Source: Cytophagales bacterium
GTDB taxonomy: Bacteria > Bacteroidota > Bacteroidia > Cytophagales > ES-bin-26
Assembly (NCBI GenBank): GCA_014379925.1
Contig: JACMKY010000245.1
Span: 1-21,607 of the forward strand
Length of the DNA stretch: 21,607 nucleotides
Reading direction: 5' to 3'
Below, piece by piece: positions 6,541-14,501 of the stretch (within the stretch, counting starts at the first letter, position 1; every line of letters begins with the position of its first letter). The translations under genes were made by a program, and so were the position numbers. The notes below the pieces were generated by a model, which was not told the DNA's origin, did not search any database, and saw only the letters and a list, made by a program, of their open reading frames with translations.

Positions 6541-8156
6541 CAAGGGTCTAACCGGTTCAACTTTTTGAGAAAATGGTCGGCGGTGCGCAGGGAGAGTGCC
6601 ATGATGGTCAGGGCCGGGTTAACGCTCAGGGCACTGGGAAAAACCGAATTGTCGCAGACGTACAAGTTGGGCACCTCGAAGCTCCGTCCTTCGGCATCCA
6701 CCACCGCCTTCTCGGAACGACTCCCCATGCGGCACGTGCCGATGAGGTGGGCGTTCCTCGGAAAGGCCCACGGGTTGCGGGCCCCGGCGCTTTCCCAAAT
6801 TTCCCGCATCAAACGCTCGGCGTGGTTGGTCAGGCGTTGCTCGTTTTCCCCGTTCGAAAAATGTACCCTTGGCTTGGGTAAGCCCCGCGGATCCAACTCA
6901 TCCGACAATTCCAGGTAGTTGTGTTCGTACGGCAGGCATTCGCCCAGGATGTTGATGCCGGCCACGTGGTTGTACGCCCGCATCGCCCTTTTCAGTTCTT
7001 CCCCCCACCGTCCCGCCCGCGCCGCTTGGGTCGCGTAGGTAACCGGCATCACCCCGATGGATTGCAACAGGTAGCCTCCCGCAAAATCGGCGTTCGCCGG
7101 GCGGTGCGGGTCTTCGGAAATCAGGGCGCCCGGAATGCCTTTGTAGGGTCGCACGGTTTCTTCAAACTCTCCCCAGATTTGCAGCCCGGTGTGGGCCATG
7201 AAATTCCGTCCGACTTGTCCGCTGGCGTTGGCCAGGCCGTTGAGCAACAACAGGCGGGGCGTTTCGATGGCACCCGCGCACAGGAACGCGTACCGGCAGG
7301 ATTGCCTTTCCACCCGTCCGTCCCGCTGGTAAACCACCCCGGTGATTCGGCCCGACGGGTCCGTTTCCAGGCGCGTGACGAAACTATCGGGCCGGAGTTC
7401 GGCGCCGCGCCGCAGGGCCAGCGGAATGAACGTAACGTCCATGCTGGCTTTGGCCCCGGTGCTGCAACCCGCCTGACAGAACCCCCGGTTCGTGCAAGCC
7501 GCCCGCCAGCCCACGCCTTCCTGGTAATACGCCGCCGACAAAGCCGCGTTGGCGGCGGGCGACGTGCGAATGCCCAACGCGGCGCAGCCCCGTTGCATCA
7601 GTTGGGCGGCCCCGTTCAGGGGCAGCGGCGCCAGTGGATACGCGGCGCGGCGCGGCGGCCCCCAGGGATAGGTTGCCGGACCGGAAATGCCCAGGAAGCG
7701 TTCCAGTTCATCGTAGTAGGGTTCGAGGTCCCGGTAGGTCAACGGCCAGTCCGCTCCCACGCCGAACTCGGTGCGCAGGCGCAGGTCGTCGGGCTGAGCG
7801 CGGGGCGTGTAGGCCGTGTAGTGCAGCGTGGAGCCACCCACGCCGGTGCCCGAGTTGTTCTTGCCGAAAGAAAGTGGATTGGCTCCCGCGCTGAGCCGTT
7901 CGTCGTTCCAGAACAGGAACTCCTGGGCCTTCTCATCCGTAGCAAAATCCCGGGGGGGATTCCAGTAGGGACCGGCTTCCAAGGCCACCGTTTTCAAACC
8001 GGCGGCCGCCAGCCGAGCCAGCAAGGGAGCCCCCCCCGCCCCGGTTCCGATAACCACCGCGTCCACCGGCTCAGTGAGCGGAAAACGGCGCATCTTCTCC
8101 AGTGGATGATGAACGCGGTCGGCCGTGCCGTTTTCGGGGAGAACCAAATCACCCAT
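6540..8156 (-). CDS. GMC-family FAD oxidoreductase (gluconate 2-dehydrogenase large-subunit type)
   Basis: This 538-residue flavoprotein belongs to the glucose-methanol-choline family. The FAD-binding loop is GTGAGG (37-42), followed by ALEAGPYW. The GMC signature region GKNNSGTGVGGSTLHY precedes a TPRAQPDDLR stretch. The active-site H470 lies in HLIGTCRMG and N513 in SVNPALTIMAL. A cysteine-rich stretch, CTNRGFCQAGCSTGAK, is typical of the membrane sugar-dehydrogenase branch. It probably oxidises a sugar, polyol or related alcohol. No signal peptide is visible. I start it at the ATG 8154-8156, which overlaps the upstream gene by 8 bases (ATGGGTGA); the frame is open to 8186. The partner subunit lies directly upstream, and no cytochrome c subunit is present here. 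Confidence 0.92.
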   Translation of the reverse strand: MGDLVLPENGTADRVHHPLEKMRRFPLTEPVDAVVIGTGAGGAPLLARLAAAGLKTVALEAGPYWNPPRDFATDEKAQEFLFWNDERLSAGANPLSFGKNNSGTGVGGSTLHYTAYTPRAQPDDLRLRTEFGVGADWPLTYRDLEPYYDELERFLGISGPATYPWGPPRRAAYPLAPLPLNGAAQLMQRGCAALGIRTSPAANAALSAAYYQEGVGWRAACTNRGFCQAGCSTGAKASMDVTFIPLALRRGAELRPDSFVTRLETDPSGRITGVVYQRDGRVERQSCRYAFLCAGAIETPRLLLLNGLANASGQVGRNFMAHTGLQIWGEFEETVRPYKGIPGALISEDPHRPANADFAGGYLLQSIGVMPVTYATQAARAGRWGEELKRAMRAYNHVAGINILGECLPYEHNYLELSDELDPRGLPKPRVHFSNGENEQRLTNHAERLMREIWESAGARNPWAFPRNAHLIGTCRMGSRSEKAVVDAEGRSFEVPNLYVCDNSVFPSALSVNPALTIMALSLRTADHFLKKLNRLDP

Positions 8157-8760
8157 CCTTTTGCTCGTTTTTTTCCAGCGGCTCACGTTCCTCCCGCTCG
8201 TTCAATCCAATGCGCGACCAACCCGGCGCGTCAGCCATGCCCACGTAACCCATTTCTTCCTGCACCAGGGGGTGGCTGCAGTACAACTCCGCCGCCTCGG
8301 CGAGCATTTCCTCAAAAAAGCGGTCGGACGGCAGTAGTTTCCAGGTGTCTCCCGGCGCGGAGCCCGCCTGCACCCGTTGCAGAATGCTGTCTTTTTCAGC
8401 GTCCGTTGCTTGTTGAAAGGAAAGGTTAAACTGGGCTTTTGCGCTTTCTTCGATTCCGCGCAGGCCCATCCGGTAGGCTTCTCCGTCGGGCGGCATGGCG
8501 TTGTAACGCCAACCGTCGGTTCGGCCCCCGGCCAACCGCTGGTCGATGCCACCCGCCAGGTCAACGGGCCCGTTGCCGACCTGGGGAACGAGTCGGGCGC
8601 AGATGGCTTTCAGCAGCCCAAACGTTTCGGCGTCGAAAAACTGGGGCGAGAGAGGCTGGGCGGCTAGCCTCTCCAGCAGAACACGCCGCGTGACGGGCGT
8701 AACCGCGTCCGAAGAAAGCAACGCCCGCACGGTTCCGTCCGGGTAAGAATCTGCGTGCAT
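8149..8760 (-). CDS. Gluconate 2-dehydrogenase subunit 3 family protein
   Basis: This 203-residue protein looks like the small subunit (Gluconate_2-dh3 family) that accompanies GMC flavoproteins. Recognisable parts are the helical opening FFDAETFGLLKAICARLVPQ, GIDQRLAGG and WRYNAMPPDGEAYRMGLRGIEE. Near the C-terminus comes FFEEMLAEAAELYCSHP and then GYVGMADAPGWSRIGLNEREE. Many homologues carry an N-terminal twin-arginine signal that carries the complex to the periplasm. Here the N-terminus (MHADSYPDGTVRALLSSDAV) shows no such signal, so the complex may be cytoplasmic or exported another way. The ATG at 8760 is 77 bp from the upstream SDR gene, and the 3' end overlaps the GMC gene by 8 bases. 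Confidence 0.85.
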   Translation of the reverse strand: MHADSYPDGTVRALLSSDAVTPVTRRVLLERLAAQPLSPQFFDAETFGLLKAICARLVPQVGNGPVDLAGGIDQRLAGGRTDGWRYNAMPPDGEAYRMGLRGIEESAKAQFNLSFQQATDAEKDSILQRVQAGSAPGDTWKLLPSDRFFEEMLAEAAELYCSHPLVQEEMGYVGMADAPGWSRIGLNEREEREPLEKNEQKDG

Positions 8761-8837
8761 ACGGTAAAGAGTAAGAAATTGGGACCCGAGGAAGCCCGAA
8801 AGCTGCGCGCGGCAGAAAAGCCCGGTGGCGCGGGTGA

Positions 8838-9704
8838 TCAGCCCAGTTTACCGCCCGTTACCTCCACCAGACTACCGGTCATGAAACTGCCATCGCTGGA
8901 GGCCAGCAGCACGTAGGCCGGGGCCAGTTCTTCGGGCTGTCCGGGGCGTTCGAGCGCTACTTCGTGGCCGAAGTTCTTTACTTCTTCCAAGGGCATCGTG
9001 GCCGGGATGTTGGGCGTCCAAACGGGGCCGGGTACCACGCAATTGACCCGGATGTTGCGCTTGCCCAGGTGCAGGGCCAGGGACTTGGTAAAGGCATGGA
9101 TGGCACCTTTGGTGGCGGTGTAATCAATCAGGATCGGATTCCCCACCAATCCCACGATGCTGCCCGTATTGATGATGGTGTCGCCTTCCTTCAAGTGGGG
9201 CAAGGCGGCCTGCGCCATGAAAAAGTAAGCGAAGATATTGGTTTCGAAGGTGCGCCGGAGTTGTTCTTCGGTAATGTCTTCGAACCGCGGCTGGGCCATC
9301 TGGTACGCCGCGTTGTTAACCAGAATGTCGAGGCTGCCGAGTTCTTCCACCGTCTTGTCCACGGCCTGTCGGCAAGCGCTCGCCTGCCGCACGTCAACCT
9401 TGATGCGAACGCATTGCCGGCCCAGTTCTTTCACCCGGTCGTGTGTAAACTGCGCGTCGTCGTCGTTTGCGTTGTATACGATGGACACGTCGGCCCCCTC
9501 CATGGCGAAGGCAATGGCCACTGCCCGCCCGATGCCGGAGTCTCCGCCGGTAATGAGGGCCGTTTTACCCCTCAGCTTACCCGCTGGCCGGTAGTTCGAT
9601 AAGTCGCTGTCGGGCGCTTGGTTCATGTCCGATTGTCTGGCCGGGTAGGGAAGCTTTTGTCCGGCAATCTCACTGGATTTGGGGCGTGGTTCGTCAGTGC
9701 TCAT
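8838..9704 (-). CDS. SDR-family oxidoreductase, YghA/general-stress type
   Basis: This 288-residue short-chain dehydrogenase has the long polar N-terminal extension (about 45 residues, with QKLPYPARQSDM) typical of the YghA/YdaD/GsiB-associated stress branch. The cofactor loop is TGGDSGIG (52-59), the structural motif is NNAA (130-133), and the catalytic residues are S182, Y195 and K199 (YTATKGAIHAFTKSLA). The ending FMTGSLVEVTGGKLG is usual for the family. It probably acts on small aldehydes or ketones or on an alcohol, with NADP(H); the exact substrate is unknown. It lies 77 bp upstream of the dehydrogenase operon on the same strand and may be its first gene, since no terminator is seen in 8761-8837. 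Confidence 0.9.
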   Translation of the reverse strand: MSTDEPRPKSSEIAGQKLPYPARQSDMNQAPDSDLSNYRPAGKLRGKTALITGGDSGIGRAVAIAFAMEGADVSIVYNANDDDAQFTHDRVKELGRQCVRIKVDVRQASACRQAVDKTVEELGSLDILVNNAAYQMAQPRFEDITEEQLRRTFETNIFAYFFMAQAALPHLKEGDTIINTGSIVGLVGNPILIDYTATKGAIHAFTKSLALHLGKRNIRVNCVVPGPVWTPNIPATMPLEEVKNFGHEVALERPGQPEELAPAYVLLASSDGSFMTGSLVEVTGGKLG

Positions 9705-9822
9705 GGCGAGGCGGTTACTGGTTTGCCGCGGAAATGCGTACGTACAAAGGCGGGTTTCGTTCGTTCAACGAAGGAATGAAACGCTTTGTTTGGCAGCGTC
9801 CGGCGAAATCGCGAAATGTTAG

Positions 9823-9845
9823 AAAAACGGGACATTTGTCATCCC
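9823..9845 (-). terminator. Possible terminator downstream of the serine hydrolase gene
   Basis: On the minus strand a short imperfect hairpin (GGGATGACAAATGTCCC) is followed by G and TTTTT (9827-9823). It lies about 90 bp after the stop codon at 9934. The stem is short, so the call is tentative. The rest of the 229-bp gap 9705-9933 shows no gene. Confidence 0.35.
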
Positions 9846-9933
9846 ACCCCCCAAATAATCACCCGGAAAGGGAAGCGGATGAACCGGGCAGGGAAGCAGT
9901 CGAAGGCTTTCGTTTGACGGATACGGGAAACGG

Positions 9934-11115
9934 CTACCGTTGCCCGTCCAGCGGCGAATGGGGGTTGCGCAGAATTTCCTCCAGCGCTTGGACGGAGTGA
10001 AGGCTGCCGTTGGTCACGTTGCTCAGCAGGATGATGGTACTGTGATCCTGGCGCCCGTGCATTACGTAGGCATTGAATCCCTGCCACCATCCCCCGTGAA
10101 AGACCAGGGGTTGGCCGCCCGGTGGCGTGTGGATGCGCCAGCCGAACCCGTAATTCTTTTCCCTGGGCTCCTGGTGGGCGGGTGTAAAGGCCTCTTCCAA
10201 CACTTCCTTCCTCACCAGTTTCTCCGTATACAACGACAACTCCCACCGGAACAGGTCTTCCACGGTGGAATACACCCCCTTGTCGCCCACCACGCCATTC
10301 AAATAAGTGTCGTCGTACTTTCGCCGGCCGGCGGAGTAGCCCGCGGCCCGGTCCGGAATAACCGGTCCGGCCTGGTCGTACACCAGGGTGCGGCTCATTC
10401 CCAACGGTTTGAAAATATTCGCTCCCAAAAAGTCCCCGAAGGGCACCCCCGCCACTTTCTCCACGATGGCCGCCAACAGGCAGTAGCCGGTGTTGCTGTA
10501 ATCGAAGTGCGTACCGGGCAGGTAGTAGGGGGCGGGTTTGTGCAAGGTCAACAAACGGATTACCTCCTGGTTGGTGAGGTGCGCGCGGCGGTCGGTTACG
10601 TACTGGTCGCAGAAGTACGTGTAGTTGGGCAGGCCCGAACGGTGGGTGAGCAACTGGCGAACCGTGATGCCGGCGTACGGGAACGCCGGGTAGAACCGTT
10701 GGACCGAGTCCTCGTAGGAAAGCTTTCCCCGCTGTTTGAGCATCATCACGGCCATGGCCGTGAATTGTTTGGATACGGAAGCCAACTGAAAGGCCGTACG
10801 GGTGGTGAGCGGGATTTTCTTCCCAAAATCCGCGTAGCCGAAAGCCTTTTGATAGAGGATGTGCCCGTGCTGCGCCATCAACACCGCCCCGTTGAAGCCA
10901 CGCCGGTGCATCGACTGGAAAAGTGTATCAATCCGGTAGGTTTTACGGGTGGCTTCCACCGGATCGAAAAACAAGGCCACGCTGTCATTGACCAGCAGGG
11001 TATCGGCGGCCAGGAACTGCCGCTCGGAATGATCCGGGGCGCAGGCAACCATCCCCCACCCGGTGCCCAACAGAAGTGCGGAAGTGAACGCGGAGAATGA
11101 GAAGAATCGGTTCAT
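9934..11115 (-). CDS. Serine hydrolase of the class C beta-lactamase fold, probable lipoprotein
   Basis: This 393-residue protein has the beta-lactamase/DD-peptidase fold. Nucleophile S113 and general base K116 are in SVSK, Y206 is in YSN and H340 in HGG, which replaces the KTG of true beta-lactamases. This is the pattern of esterases, D-aminopeptidases and PBP4*-type proteins. The N-terminus has a signal sequence ending in GMVAC with C25 as a possible lipid-modified cysteine, so it is probably anchored in the periplasm or outer membrane. The frame is open 3 codons further up, but the ATG at 11113-11115 opens the signal peptide. It may act on peptidoglycan fragments or esters. A resistance role is not supported by sequence alone. 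Confidence 0.88.
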   Translation of the reverse strand: MNRFFSFSAFTSALLLGTGWGMVACAPDHSERQFLAADTLLVNDSVALFFDPVEATRKTYRIDTLFQSMHRRGFNGAVLMAQHGHILYQKAFGYADFGKKIPLTTRTAFQLASVSKQFTAMAVMMLKQRGKLSYEDSVQRFYPAFPYAGITVRQLLTHRSGLPNYTYFCDQYVTDRRAHLTNQEVIRLLTLHKPAPYYLPGTHFDYSNTGYCLLAAIVEKVAGVPFGDFLGANIFKPLGMSRTLVYDQAGPVIPDRAAGYSAGRRKYDDTYLNGVVGDKGVYSTVEDLFRWELSLYTEKLVRKEVLEEAFTPAHQEPREKNYGFGWRIHTPPGGQPLVFHGGWWQGFNAYVMHGRQDHSTIILLSNVTNGSLHSVQALEEILRNPHSPLDGQR

Positions 11116-11192
11116 GGGTGGCAATTTTACGGATATTGCCCGGCGTAATCACCCAAAAGTGGGTGGAATGCTGAGGCAGGTACTTTCCACCG

Positions 11193-11211
11193 AAAAAATC
11201 CGTAAAAACGG
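11193..11211 (-). terminator. Weak terminator-like hairpin after the channel gene
   Basis: On the minus strand CCGT-TTTT-ACGG is followed by A and six T (11198-11193), starting about 19 bp after the stop codon at 11230. The stem is only 4 bp, so function is uncertain. Confidence 0.3.
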
Positions 11212-11229
11212 CCGTTCTGCCCACTTCGT

Positions 11230-12258
11230 TCACAGGTCCAGTTCGGAACGGAATTTGGGACGGTTCAGGTCGCTCCACCGCCACCCGTCATTTTCCAGCA
11301 AGGCCTTCAGCAGCTTTCTCCGAGTGGTCAGCTTTTTATAGCCCCTTTGGATGCTTTCCACGTCGTCGCACAGCGGAATGTTCGCTTCCTGGAGAAGGGC
11401 CAGATCGGGCACGGGCAGGGCTTCGCGCGAGGGGTGGATGAAATCTGACTCCAGGGTGATCAGATACGTCGTCATGGCTTTGCGCAGGGACCCCACGTCC
11501 AGGTCTGCTTGCGCGGCTTCGGGGATGCAAAGCGCCAGGATGGTGAGCGCCTCGTCAAGGGCAGTCAGGTTGATGGCCGTGGATTCTTTGATGTCGGAAC
11601 TGTGAAAGTGGTGCAGAATGGGAAAAGCCAGGTGGTTCTGGCTGTGCGCCAGGATCATGTAGGACAAGCCGTTAAAATCCGACTGCAGTTTCTTGAAATT
11701 CTTGCAATTCCATCCGTTGATCAGGATTCCCTGCGGGGTGCCACCCAGCGTGGCGATGTAAAGGCTCAGTTGCCGCTTGTCTATTTCGGCGGTGAGCACC
11801 TGCACCAGGTACGTGATGGCAATGGTCAGGATGGTGAGGCCCGAAACAGAAACCAGGACGGTGAACAGCCGCCAGAAGTCGGTGCCGGGCTTGAAGTCGC
11901 CCAGGCCCAGGGTGGAAAGGGTGTAGCCCACGAAATAGGCTTTCTCCAGTGCCGTAGCGGGCGCTTGCGTGGTGGCATTTACAATCGACTTGGGGTCCGA
12001 GATCACGATGAGCGCATTGGCGAGCCAGGTCAGGGAAAGCCACGTCATCAGGTTGGCAACGATGGTCACCATCCCCGCGTGGTTGAAGAACTTGTGCGCA
12101 CCCCGGTGCCGGCACACCACCAGGAACACCCGCCAGATGGCCCGCGAAATCCGGCCGGTTAGGAAGCCTACCCCGTTGGCGGAGAGGGTTGTGTACGTGA
12201 AATCAGCGAGAACAACCAAGGCAAGCGCAATGCCGGAAACCAGGAGTAGTATGTTCAT
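11230..12258 (-). CDS. Potassium channel-like membrane protein with TLGLGD filter
   Basis: This 342-residue protein has an N-terminal hydrophobic segment (2-19), a second membrane helix (about 62-86), a pore helix and selectivity filter (104-121), and a last helix (about 130-155). The filter reads T116-L-G-L-G-D121, related to the TVGYGD of K+ channels and nearly identical to the second pore (TIGLGD) of two-pore-domain channels. It therefore fits the Ion_trans_2 group and probably passes K+. The roughly 185-residue C-terminal part is soluble and helical, with no RCK (TrkA-N) signature. I do not recognise it, and it may be the regulatory domain. The gene starts with ATG at 12258, diverging from the sigma factor gene with a 200-bp space between them. 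Confidence 0.8.
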   Translation of the reverse strand: MNILLLVSGIALALVVLADFTYTTLSANGVGFLTGRISRAIWRVFLVVCRHRGAHKFFNHAGMVTIVANLMTWLSLTWLANALIVISDPKSIVNATTQAPATALEKAYFVGYTLSTLGLGDFKPGTDFWRLFTVLVSVSGLTILTIAITYLVQVLTAEIDKRQLSLYIATLGGTPQGILINGWNCKNFKKLQSDFNGLSYMILAHSQNHLAFPILHHFHSSDIKESTAINLTALDEALTILALCIPEAAQADLDVGSLRKAMTTYLITLESDFIHPSREALPVPDLALLQEANIPLCDDVESIQRGYKKLTTRRKLLKALLENDGWRWSDLNRPKFRSELDL

Positions 12259-12319
12259 GGGTGTCAGTCAGGAGGCATCGCATTCTTTGCTTGGGAATGC
12301 AACCACTTCAGGATAGGCG

Positions 12320-12426
12320 TTTTACGCGATCCGCTTCCCAATCGTTGCGGCCTTGCGCCGGGTCGGGGGTTGCCGCCCCGGCGCAAGGCCGATCCAAAGA
12401 ACAGGCATTTTTGTTGCCGCGTAAAA
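12320..12426. repeat. Nested inverted repeats between the channel gene and the sigma factor gene
   Basis: A perfect 14-bp stem (12349-12362 with 12377-12390; left arm GGCCTTGCGCCGGG) encloses a 14-base loop. Outside it, TTTTACGCG (12320-12328) is repeated inverted as CGCGTAAAA (12418-12426). No T-run follows directly on either strand. The position in the divergent promoter region suggests a regulatory or leader structure. The remainder of the gap 12259-12458 shows no gene. Confidence 0.65.
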
Positions 12427-12458
12427 TATCTTACTCCGACCCATCGTCTATCCCAGTA

Positions 12459-13103
12459 ATGAAAGATGTCCTTGCCATATCACTCCCAACGGCTTCCCCG
12501 ACCGGTACCGGCGGGTCGCCGGCCGGCGGATCACCGGCCGCCGGGTCGCCAGCCGCCCAGTACCCGGCCTTCGCCGTCGAACAGACTTTTAGGAAGGAGA
12601 GAAAGCGTCTGCTGGCTTTCATCCGCAAACGCGTCCCCGAACCCGACGACGCGGAAGACATTTTGCAGGATGTATTCTACCAGTTGCTCGAACGACTGGA
12701 ACCCATCGAGCAGGTGACCGCCTGGCTCTTCCGGGTCGCGCGCAACAAGATCATCGACCGCTACCGCAAGCGCAAGCCCGAATCGCTGGAAGGATTGGCT
12801 TTTCCGGCTCAGGACGATGACGGCACCCTTCAGGTACTCGACTGGCTGTTTGAGCCCAACAACAACCCCGAAGACCAGTACGCCCGCACGGTGATCTGGG
12901 AAGAACTGACGGAGGCCCTGGGCGAATTGCCGATCGAGCAGCGGAATGCGTTTGTGATGCACGAACTGGAAGGAAAGAGTTTTAAAGAAATGTCCCGGTT
13001 GACGGGTGCATCGGTCAATACCCTGCTTTCGCGTAAACGCTACGCCGTGCTGCACCTGCGGGAACGGCTGGCGAATTTATACAAAGACTTGGTCAACAGC
13101 TAA
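12459..13103 (+). CDS. ECF-type RNA polymerase sigma factor
   Basis: This 214-residue sigma-70 family factor is of the extracytoplasmic-function type. Region 2 runs from about residue 41 to 107, with DAEDILQDVFYQLLERL and the -10-recognition helix AWLFRVARNKIIDRYRKR. Region 4 runs from about 148 to 210, with LGELPIEQRNAFVMHELEG and the helix-turn-helix SFKEMSRLTGASVNTLLSRKRYA. Before region 2 is an unusual flexible extension with GGSPA/AGSPA repeats (18-32). The frame is open to 12261, but the sequence upstream of the ATG at 12459 has the nested hairpins and looks non-coding. The small membrane protein gene follows 14 bp after the stop codon and is probably cotranscribed. The promoters it recognises are unknown. 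Confidence 0.92.
   Translation: MKDVLAISLPTASPTGTGGSPAGGSPAAGSPAAQYPAFAVEQTFRKERKRLLAFIRKRVPEPDDAEDILQDVFYQLLERLEPIEQVTAWLFRVARNKIIDRYRKRKPESLEGLAFPAQDDDGTLQVLDWLFEPNNNPEDQYARTVIWEELTEALGELPIEQRNAFVMHELEGKSFKEMSRLTGASVNTLLSRKRYAVLHLRERLANLYKDLVNS
12510..12554 (+). repeat. Three in-frame 15-bp repeats in the sigma factor gene
   Basis: Three imperfect 15-base units (12510-12524, 12525-12539, 12540-12554) encode GGSPA, GGSPA and AGSPA in the N-terminal extension of the sigma factor. Expansion or contraction would stay in frame and change only linker length. Confidence 0.75.
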
Positions 13104-13117
13104 ACTTACCTAAGAAG

Positions 13118-13495
13118 ATGAAGAGCAAATGGATTTTGAAGAGCTTGAAGTTTGCCGCTTTCGCGGCCCTCGCGGTGGCCGGCCTCGGCTGGCTGGTGGT
13201 GGGGTTGTGGAACGTGCTGGTGCCGGACTTGTTCGGAGGACCCCGCATCACCTTCTGGCAGGCCATCGGCTTGCTGGCCTTGGTGCGTCTCTTGCTGGTG
13301 GGCGCCCGTCCTTGGGGATGGCGGGGGTACGGACACCGTGGAAAACCCTGGCAGCAACGCTGGGAAGCGAAGATGGCCTCCCTTACGCCCGAAGAGCGCG
13401 AGAAAATCAAACAGGCTTACGCCCAGCGGTGCGGCGGTCGTTTCCGGAACCGGGAAAAAAGCGAGCGGCAACCAGAAACGGTGGACAAGAATTGA
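13118..13495 (+). CDS. Small membrane protein encoded with an ECF sigma factor
   Basis: This 125-residue protein has two predicted membrane helices (about 9-36 and 43-62) followed by a basic, Trp/Arg-rich cytoplasmic tail with RWEAKMASLTPEEREKIKQAYAQRCG. I recognise the general type, a conserved hypothetical protein found next to ECF sigma genes. The sequence FWQAIGLLALVRLLLVG and the TPEEREK segment are its typical parts. No function is known to me. Position and membrane location make an anti-sigma or sensor role conceivable, but there is no zinc-binding anti-sigma motif (HxxxCxxC). It starts 14 bp after the sigma stop codon and converges on the MerR gene, whose terminator lies in the 59-bp gap between them. 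Confidence 0.75.
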   Translation: MKSKWILKSLKFAAFAALAVAGLGWLVVGLWNVLVPDLFGGPRITFWQAIGLLALVRLLLVGARPWGWRGYGHRGKPWQQRWEAKMASLTPEEREKIKQAYAQRCGGRFRNREKSERQPETVDKN

Positions 13496-13525
13496 GCGAT
13501 CAGTCGTCGGGCAAAAACGCCTCCC

Positions 13526-13552
13526 AAAAACGACCGGCCAGATCCGCCGGTC
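13526..13552 (-). terminator. Rho-independent terminator of the MerR-family gene
   Basis: On the minus strand GACCGG (13552-13547) pairs with CCGGTC (13537-13532) across a 9-base loop. After one base follows TTTTT (13530-13526). It starts 2 bp after the stop codon of the regulator gene at 13555. Confidence 0.75.
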
Positions 13553-13554
13553 AC

Positions 13555-14451
13555 TTACCGGGACGGATGATCCTGGTCGATGTAAGTGATGAACTCATCC
13601 ATGCGCTGAAGAATGATCACGTTGGTTGGCGCGTGAATGGCCTGTCCCACTACCTGATAGCCCGAGAGCAGGATGGTGGCCGTGGAAAAGTGCCTCGCCA
13701 GCTTGTTCACGTAGTGCTGAACCTCGTCCTGGCCGGGCAGGGAGGTAATAATGGCCAGAATGCAATGGGGTTGGTGCGCTTCAAAGGTAAGCCGCAAATC
13801 CTCGAAAGGGAGGCTTTGTCCCAAATAAATGGTACGGTGACCGCGCGAACGGATCAGGTAGTTGGCAAACAACAGGCTCAGTTCGTGCAACTCTCCGTCG
13901 GGCAGGTAAAGCAAGTACTTTCTCGCGTCGGGTTTTCGTTTGGGTAACTGGGCATCAGTCGCCACGATGAGTTTTTGCCGGATCAGGTACGTAATGAAAT
14001 GTTCTTGCGCCGGACTGACGGCACCCGTCAGCCACAACGTACCAATCCGACCCAGGAAAGGATAGACGATCTGAATCATGGTTGCCTCAAACCCGAACTT
14101 GAGGATGTTGAGACCCATAATCTTTTCGAAACGATCCTCGTCCAGGTCCAGCATCGCAATGGTTAGTGCCTGAATCTGTTCGGGGTATTTGAGGGCCTTC
14201 TCCGTAACCGCCATTACCTCCTGGCGCAGGTCATCGGGCGACATTTTCGCAATGTACGCGATCTTGAAGCCGTTTTCCTTCAGGAGGGCGATGTTCAATA
14301 CCAACTTCAGATCGTTGTTGTCGTAGTAGCGGATGTTCGTCTCGGTCCGTTTGGGGCAGATGATCTTGTGACGCTGTTCCCAGATTCGGAGCGTATGCGC
14401 CTTAATGCCCGACAGTTGCTCCAGATCCTTGATCGAGTAGCTGCTATTCAT
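13555..14451 (-). CDS. MerR-family regulator with B12-binding domain, CarH/LitR-like
   Basis: This 298-residue protein has a MerR-type winged helix-turn-helix (about 5-70; IKDLEQLSGIKAHTLRIWEQRH, then IRYYDNNDL). A four-helix-bundle cobalamin-binding domain (about 90-170) and a B12-binding Rossmann domain (about 178-290) follow. The signature W140-x9-E150-H151 matches the Wx9EH motif of CarH. E187-x-H189-x-x-S192 matches the ExHxxG motif that supplies the lower axial histidine, with Ser in place of Gly. CarH uses adenosylcobalamin as a light sensor and represses carotenoid genes in the dark. Here the adjacent CruF-type gene makes the same role likely. The start is the ATG at 14451. An 18-bp palindrome lies 51 bp upstream of it, and a terminator follows the gene. 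Confidence 0.88.
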   Translation of the reverse strand: MNSSYSIKDLEQLSGIKAHTLRIWEQRHKIICPKRTETNIRYYDNNDLKLVLNIALLKENGFKIAYIAKMSPDDLRQEVMAVTEKALKYPEQIQALTIAMLDLDEDRFEKIMGLNILKFGFEATMIQIVYPFLGRIGTLWLTGAVSPAQEHFITYLIRQKLIVATDAQLPKRKPDARKYLLYLPDGELHELSLLFANYLIRSRGHRTIYLGQSLPFEDLRLTFEAHQPHCILAIITSLPGQDEVQHYVNKLARHFSTATILLSGYQVVGQAIHAPTNVIILQRMDEFITYIDQDHPSR

Positions 14452-14501
14452 CGTTGCTGATTTCTTGGTTCGACTGCGTCCTGGATTGCCAACTTGGGTT
14501 A

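Noticed and set aside
6921..8429. 502-codon open frame on the plus strand
   Set aside because: It lies opposite the GMC flavoprotein gene, is rich in Arg/Gly/Pro/His as expected of antisense frames in GC-rich DNA, and has no recognisable domain.
9934..11115. Antibiotic-resistance beta-lactamase
   Set aside because: The fold and SxxK/YSN motifs are right, but HGG replaces KTG and the context has no resistance or mobility genes; peptidase or esterase activity is more likely.
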